Source of the DNA: Schizochytrium sp. CCTCC M209059 | Lineage: Eukaryota > Sar > Bigyra > Thraustochytrida > Thraustochytriidae | Direction of reading: 5' to 3' | Assembly: GCA_000818945.1 (NCBI GenBank) | Contig: KN805384.1 | Location: forward strand, 390,212 to 451,659 | DNA: 61,448 nt | Shown here: positions 58,990 to 61,448 of the stretch, one piece after another | Layout of the letters: the number at the start of each line of letters is the position of its first letter | How positions within the stretch are numbered: the stretch's first letter is position 1 | Made by a program: the position numbers and the translations under genes | Notes under the pieces: generated by a model | Databases searched by the model: none | What the model saw: only the letters and a program-made list of their open reading frames with translations | What the model was told of the DNA's origin: nothing

Positions 58990-59952
58990 ATGCTCGCGAG
59001 CCAACTGGGAAGAACCAGCCTCGTGCGCAGCATGCAGCTGCAGGCCGCGCGCGTAGGCGTGCAGGGCAGTCTGGCCGAGGTAGCGCTCAAGGCGACCCAG
59101 GCGCGCGGATTCCATCTGCTGCGCCGCAAGTATGACTGGGTCGAACCGGAGGCAGAGGAACTCATTGCCAAAGCGTACGAGCGCCACAAGAGATACCAAG
59201 AGGTTGGGGAATCCTTTCCGCCCGCGCTCTCGTGCGAGAATCTCGAGGCCCTCGGCAAGGTCTACCACTACGAACCCAAGAACTTGCGCGACAAGATCGC
59301 ATACAACACCGTGCAGGTTCTCGAAAAGTTCATGTTTCTCTTTTTCAGAGAAAAGTATGACCATCACGCTGTTTGTCTCGAGACCGTCGCAGCCGTCCCA
59401 GGCATTGTAGCCTCGGCACACCGCCATTTGCGCTCGCTGCGTACCATGAGGCGCGACCACGGCTGGATTGCCGCCCTCCAGGAGGAGGCTGAAAACGAGC
59501 GCCTCCACCTCCTCATCTGGATGCAGCACACCAAGCCCACCTTTATCGAGCGCGCCTTTGTCATGACCGCACAGGCCGCCTTTGTGACCTTTTACACTGG
59601 CATGTACGCACTCTCCCCCGTGACTGCGCATCGCACCGTTGGCTACCTCGAGGAGGCCGCACATAAGGCATACAATGACTATCTCGAGGCCATCGACAAG
59701 GGAGACATTCCCAATGTCCCTGCCCTTGTCATTGCCAAAAACTACTACCATCTCCCTGAAGACGCGACGCTGCGCGATGTTGTCCTCCACGTGCGTGCCG
59801 ACGAGTGCATGCACCGCGACTTTAACCACCATCTTTCTGATCTCATTCAATCTGGCGGAATCGATGATCATCCGACCGAGATGATTAACGAAGTCAACGA
59901 GATGAAGAACAACAAAGCGACTAACGATACCAAGCAGACCGCGAGCGCCTGA
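58990..59952 (+). CDS. AOX: mitochondrial alternative oxidase (AOX)
   Basis: A 320-residue alternative ubiquinol oxidase of the inner mitochondrial membrane, matrix side. Residues 1 to about 40 form a mitochondrial targeting peptide. The di-iron ligands are in place: Glu in LETVAAVPG (near 131), EEAENERLHLL (near 167-177), LEEAAH (near 222) and RADECMHRDFNH (near 272). RDKIAYNTVQVLEKFMFLFF and VMTAQAAFVTFYTGMYAL form the membrane-facing helices. AOX passes electrons from ubiquinol to O2, bypassing complexes III and IV without proton pumping, and is common in stramenopiles. Its leader abuts the 564-bp AAGC array: the frame stays open into the repeat upstream of this ATG, but no in-frame ATG is present there. 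The ATG at 58990 gives a good targeting peptide. Confidence 0.95.
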   Translation: MLASQLGRTSLVRSMQLQAARVGVQGSLAEVALKATQARGFHLLRRKYDWVEPEAEELIAKAYERHKRYQEVGESFPPALSCENLEALGKVYHYEPKNLRDKIAYNTVQVLEKFMFLFFREKYDHHAVCLETVAAVPGIVASAHRHLRSLRTMRRDHGWIAALQEEAENERLHLLIWMQHTKPTFIERAFVMTAQAAFVTFYTGMYALSPVTAHRTVGYLEEAAHKAYNDYLEAIDKGDIPNVPALVIAKNYYHLPEDATLRDVVLHVRADECMHRDFNHHLSDLIQSGGIDDHPTEMINEVNEMKNNKATNDTKQTASA

Positions 59953-60707
59953 AGATCGTACCTAGCTAGCCAGCTAGCTAGCCAGCCAGTCAGCCAAAAG
60001 CCGCACTGCACGCTGCGCACGTACGTTTGCGCAGACGTTGCACATGTGACACTCGGAGCCGAGCAAGCTCCCCTCAAGCCGCACTTTCTCCGTCCTTCGG
60101 GTCGATCGAGAACAATTAGAATTTGGGCTCTTTCTTGCCAGTTCAAGACTACTCCCAATGTGGCCGCCGCCGCCATAGTACCGCTTTACAAGACGACGAC
60201 CGCAATGGTTTATCCCATCGCGACATCGCGCATGAAACACAAACCCCGCATATTTTAGCCCAAGCTTTCTGTCCCAGCCTGAATGACCACAACAACGTAA
60301 TATCAATTTGAATGTCCGTCCAAGATTCTCTTATCTTTCTTTTCGAGTCTTCTCTCTCGAAACTCTGATTGCATTTGCAAGTTCACCCAGACATACATCA
60401 CAAAAATAGGCGCAGGAACATGTGTGTGTGTGTGCGTATCTATCTTTTGAGCATTTCGTACGTCGCAAGCAGCGCATATCACAGCAATGATACTGCAACG
60501 AAGAGCATCATCAGAGGATGAAGATCACTGCAAAACCACCTCAAGAATCGAAAAATCTATCCCCACAATGATGTCAGCGCCAAAATGAGTTGCTCACCCA
60601 AGCTGCTCTCTCTCTCTCTCTCTCCATCTCTCTCGTATGTATACCATCCTTGCACGAACTCGCAGCAACAATGGAAAAACATCAGGAGAGTGGCGAAGCC
60701 AAGGCCA
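59953..60707. other. intergenic with CTAG and CT runs
   Basis: A CTAG/CCAG run (about 59961-59995) follows the AOX stop. A short TG run (60421-60433) and a CT run (60605-60633) lie further on. No gene seen. The frame of the AP-endonuclease gene is open a little upstream of its chosen ATG. Confidence 0.6.
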
Positions 60708-61448
60708 ATGGGTCCAGGGCGCGGCCAAGTCGAGGCCTCTGGCAGCGGCGACGGAGGCAACGCCAACAACCAGGGAGGAAACGACTCTCGGGATGAAGAC
60801 TCGCCACGTGAAAGCGCCAAGAGTCAGAACAAAGGACCTGCAGGAGGAGACGGTTTCCTGCATCTTCTGAGCTGGAATGTGGCGGCCTGGCAGACTACGC
60901 TCGAACTCATTGTAGAGGACGAAAAGGACGTGCGCACGTTCTGGGACAAACATGCCGCCGACATCGTCTGTCTGCAAGAGGTTAAAATCACGGCTGCTGC
61001 CATCACTGCACAATCGCGCAAAATCGGAGCCTTTACCAATGGCTTCGATACATTTTGGGCGCCATGCTTTGAAAAGGACCCGAACCGCAAAGGCATGCAG
61101 GGCGTGGCAACGTGGGCACGAGAGGGACTCACCCTCCGCGCCGACACGCACGCGCTACGTGACCCAGATCTCGATGCCATGGGCCGCTGTCTCTTTACAG
61201 AACACCATGAATTTGGACTCTTTAATGTTTACGCTCCCGCTGGCGCCAATGGCAACGAATTGCGCATGCGCTTCTACAACGCACTTCGTGCCGCCATGCA
61301 GCGCGAGCGCACCCAAACAGGAAAACCAATTATTCTTTGCGGAGATCTCAATCTCGCTGCGGGTCCACTCGATGTGCACTACATGAGCTGCCGCATTGAC
61401 GTTGACGGCTTACTCTCGGGAACGCAAAGATGTCCGTGCGGCAGCTCC
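60708..61448 (+). CDS. AP endonuclease / ExoIII family protein, 3' part cut off
   Basis: A partial gene: 247 codons are visible and the frame is open at the window end. After a Gly/Ser/Asn-rich N-terminus (about 45 residues) comes an endonuclease/exonuclease/phosphatase fold: LLSWNVAAW, DIVCLQEVKIT with the metal-binding Glu, KGMQGVATWARE, GRCLFTEHHEFGLFNVYAP (near residues 160-180) and IILCGDLNLA with the catalytic Asp-x-Asn. LFNVYAPAG looks closer to the ExoIII/APE2 group than to APE1, but the C-terminus is needed to decide. The enzyme cuts DNA at abasic sites in base excision repair. The ATG at 60708 (MGPGRGQVEAS) is the likely start; an intron in this region cannot be ruled out. Confidence 0.75.
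   Translation, partial: MGPGRGQVEASGSGDGGNANNQGGNDSRDEDSPRESAKSQNKGPAGGDGFLHLLSWNVAAWQTTLELIVEDEKDVRTFWDKHAADIVCLQEVKITAAAITAQSRKIGAFTNGFDTFWAPCFEKDPNRKGMQGVATWAREGLTLRADTHALRDPDLDAMGRCLFTEHHEFGLFNVYAPAGANGNELRMRFYNALRAAMQRERTQTGKPIILCGDLNLAAGPLDVHYMSCRIDVDGLLSGTQRCPCGSS

Overview
This is eukaryotic nuclear DNA. It is GC-rich, genes are mostly single-exon and lie on both strands about 1-2 kb apart, and there are no operons. The only introns I can resolve are three short GT-AG introns (100, 150 and 141 bp). The gene set combines a calcium-dependent protein kinase, a mitochondrial alternative oxidase, a flagellar outer-dynein-arm docking protein, secreted proteins with Pro-Thr linkers and an L-type lectin-like protein. 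With the abundant AAGC/GCGAGC-type microsatellites, this best fits a heterotrophic stramenopile, probably a labyrinthulomycete (thraustochytrid). That assignment is inference; no rRNA or other taxonomic marker is present.

Layout: 1-7 kb has mitochondrial ribosomal protein mL54 (+), clathrin light chain (+, one intron) and prefoldin subunit 6 (-, one intron), then a repeat-rich gap. 7-12.5 kb has a very large secreted multicopper oxidase fused to a Pro-Thr linker and a REJ/GAIN-GPS-like C-terminal region (+), then a TXNDC9/phosducin-like protein (+). 12.9-18 kb has a C2H2 zinc-finger orphan (-), a 570-bp tetranucleotide array and a CDPK (+). 18-25 kb has a BTB/kelch protein (+), an ODA docking-complex protein (+), a small acidic protein (-) and an LRR protein (+). 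25-39 kb has a basic Ser-rich orphan (-), a 2014-residue TRAF-type zinc-finger plus TRF4-type nucleotidyltransferase protein (+) and a vigilin-like multi-KH protein (-). 39-46 kb has COQ2 (+), an EF-hand protein (-, one intron) and chaperonin CCT7 (+). 46-54 kb has a lectin-like protein (+), an Atg17-like autophagy scaffold (+), a DHHC palmitoyltransferase (+) and a membrane glycosyltransferase-like protein (-). 54-59 kb is a gene-poor block with diverged tandem duplications, ending in a second AAGC array that abuts the alternative oxidase gene (+). The window ends inside an AP-endonuclease/ExoIII-family gene (+).

The genes are mostly unrelated housekeeping functions. Some fit together loosely: COQ2 (ubiquinone synthesis), AOX (ubiquinol oxidation) and mL54 are all mitochondrial, and prefoldin 6, CCT7 and TXNDC9 all belong to the cytosolic actin/tubulin folding pathway. 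The most notable items are the multicopper oxidase/GPS fusion, the zinc-finger/poly(A)-polymerase fusion, the twin AAGC arrays of nearly equal length (both in divergent intergenic regions), and phased CAAGTG motifs in several promoter regions.
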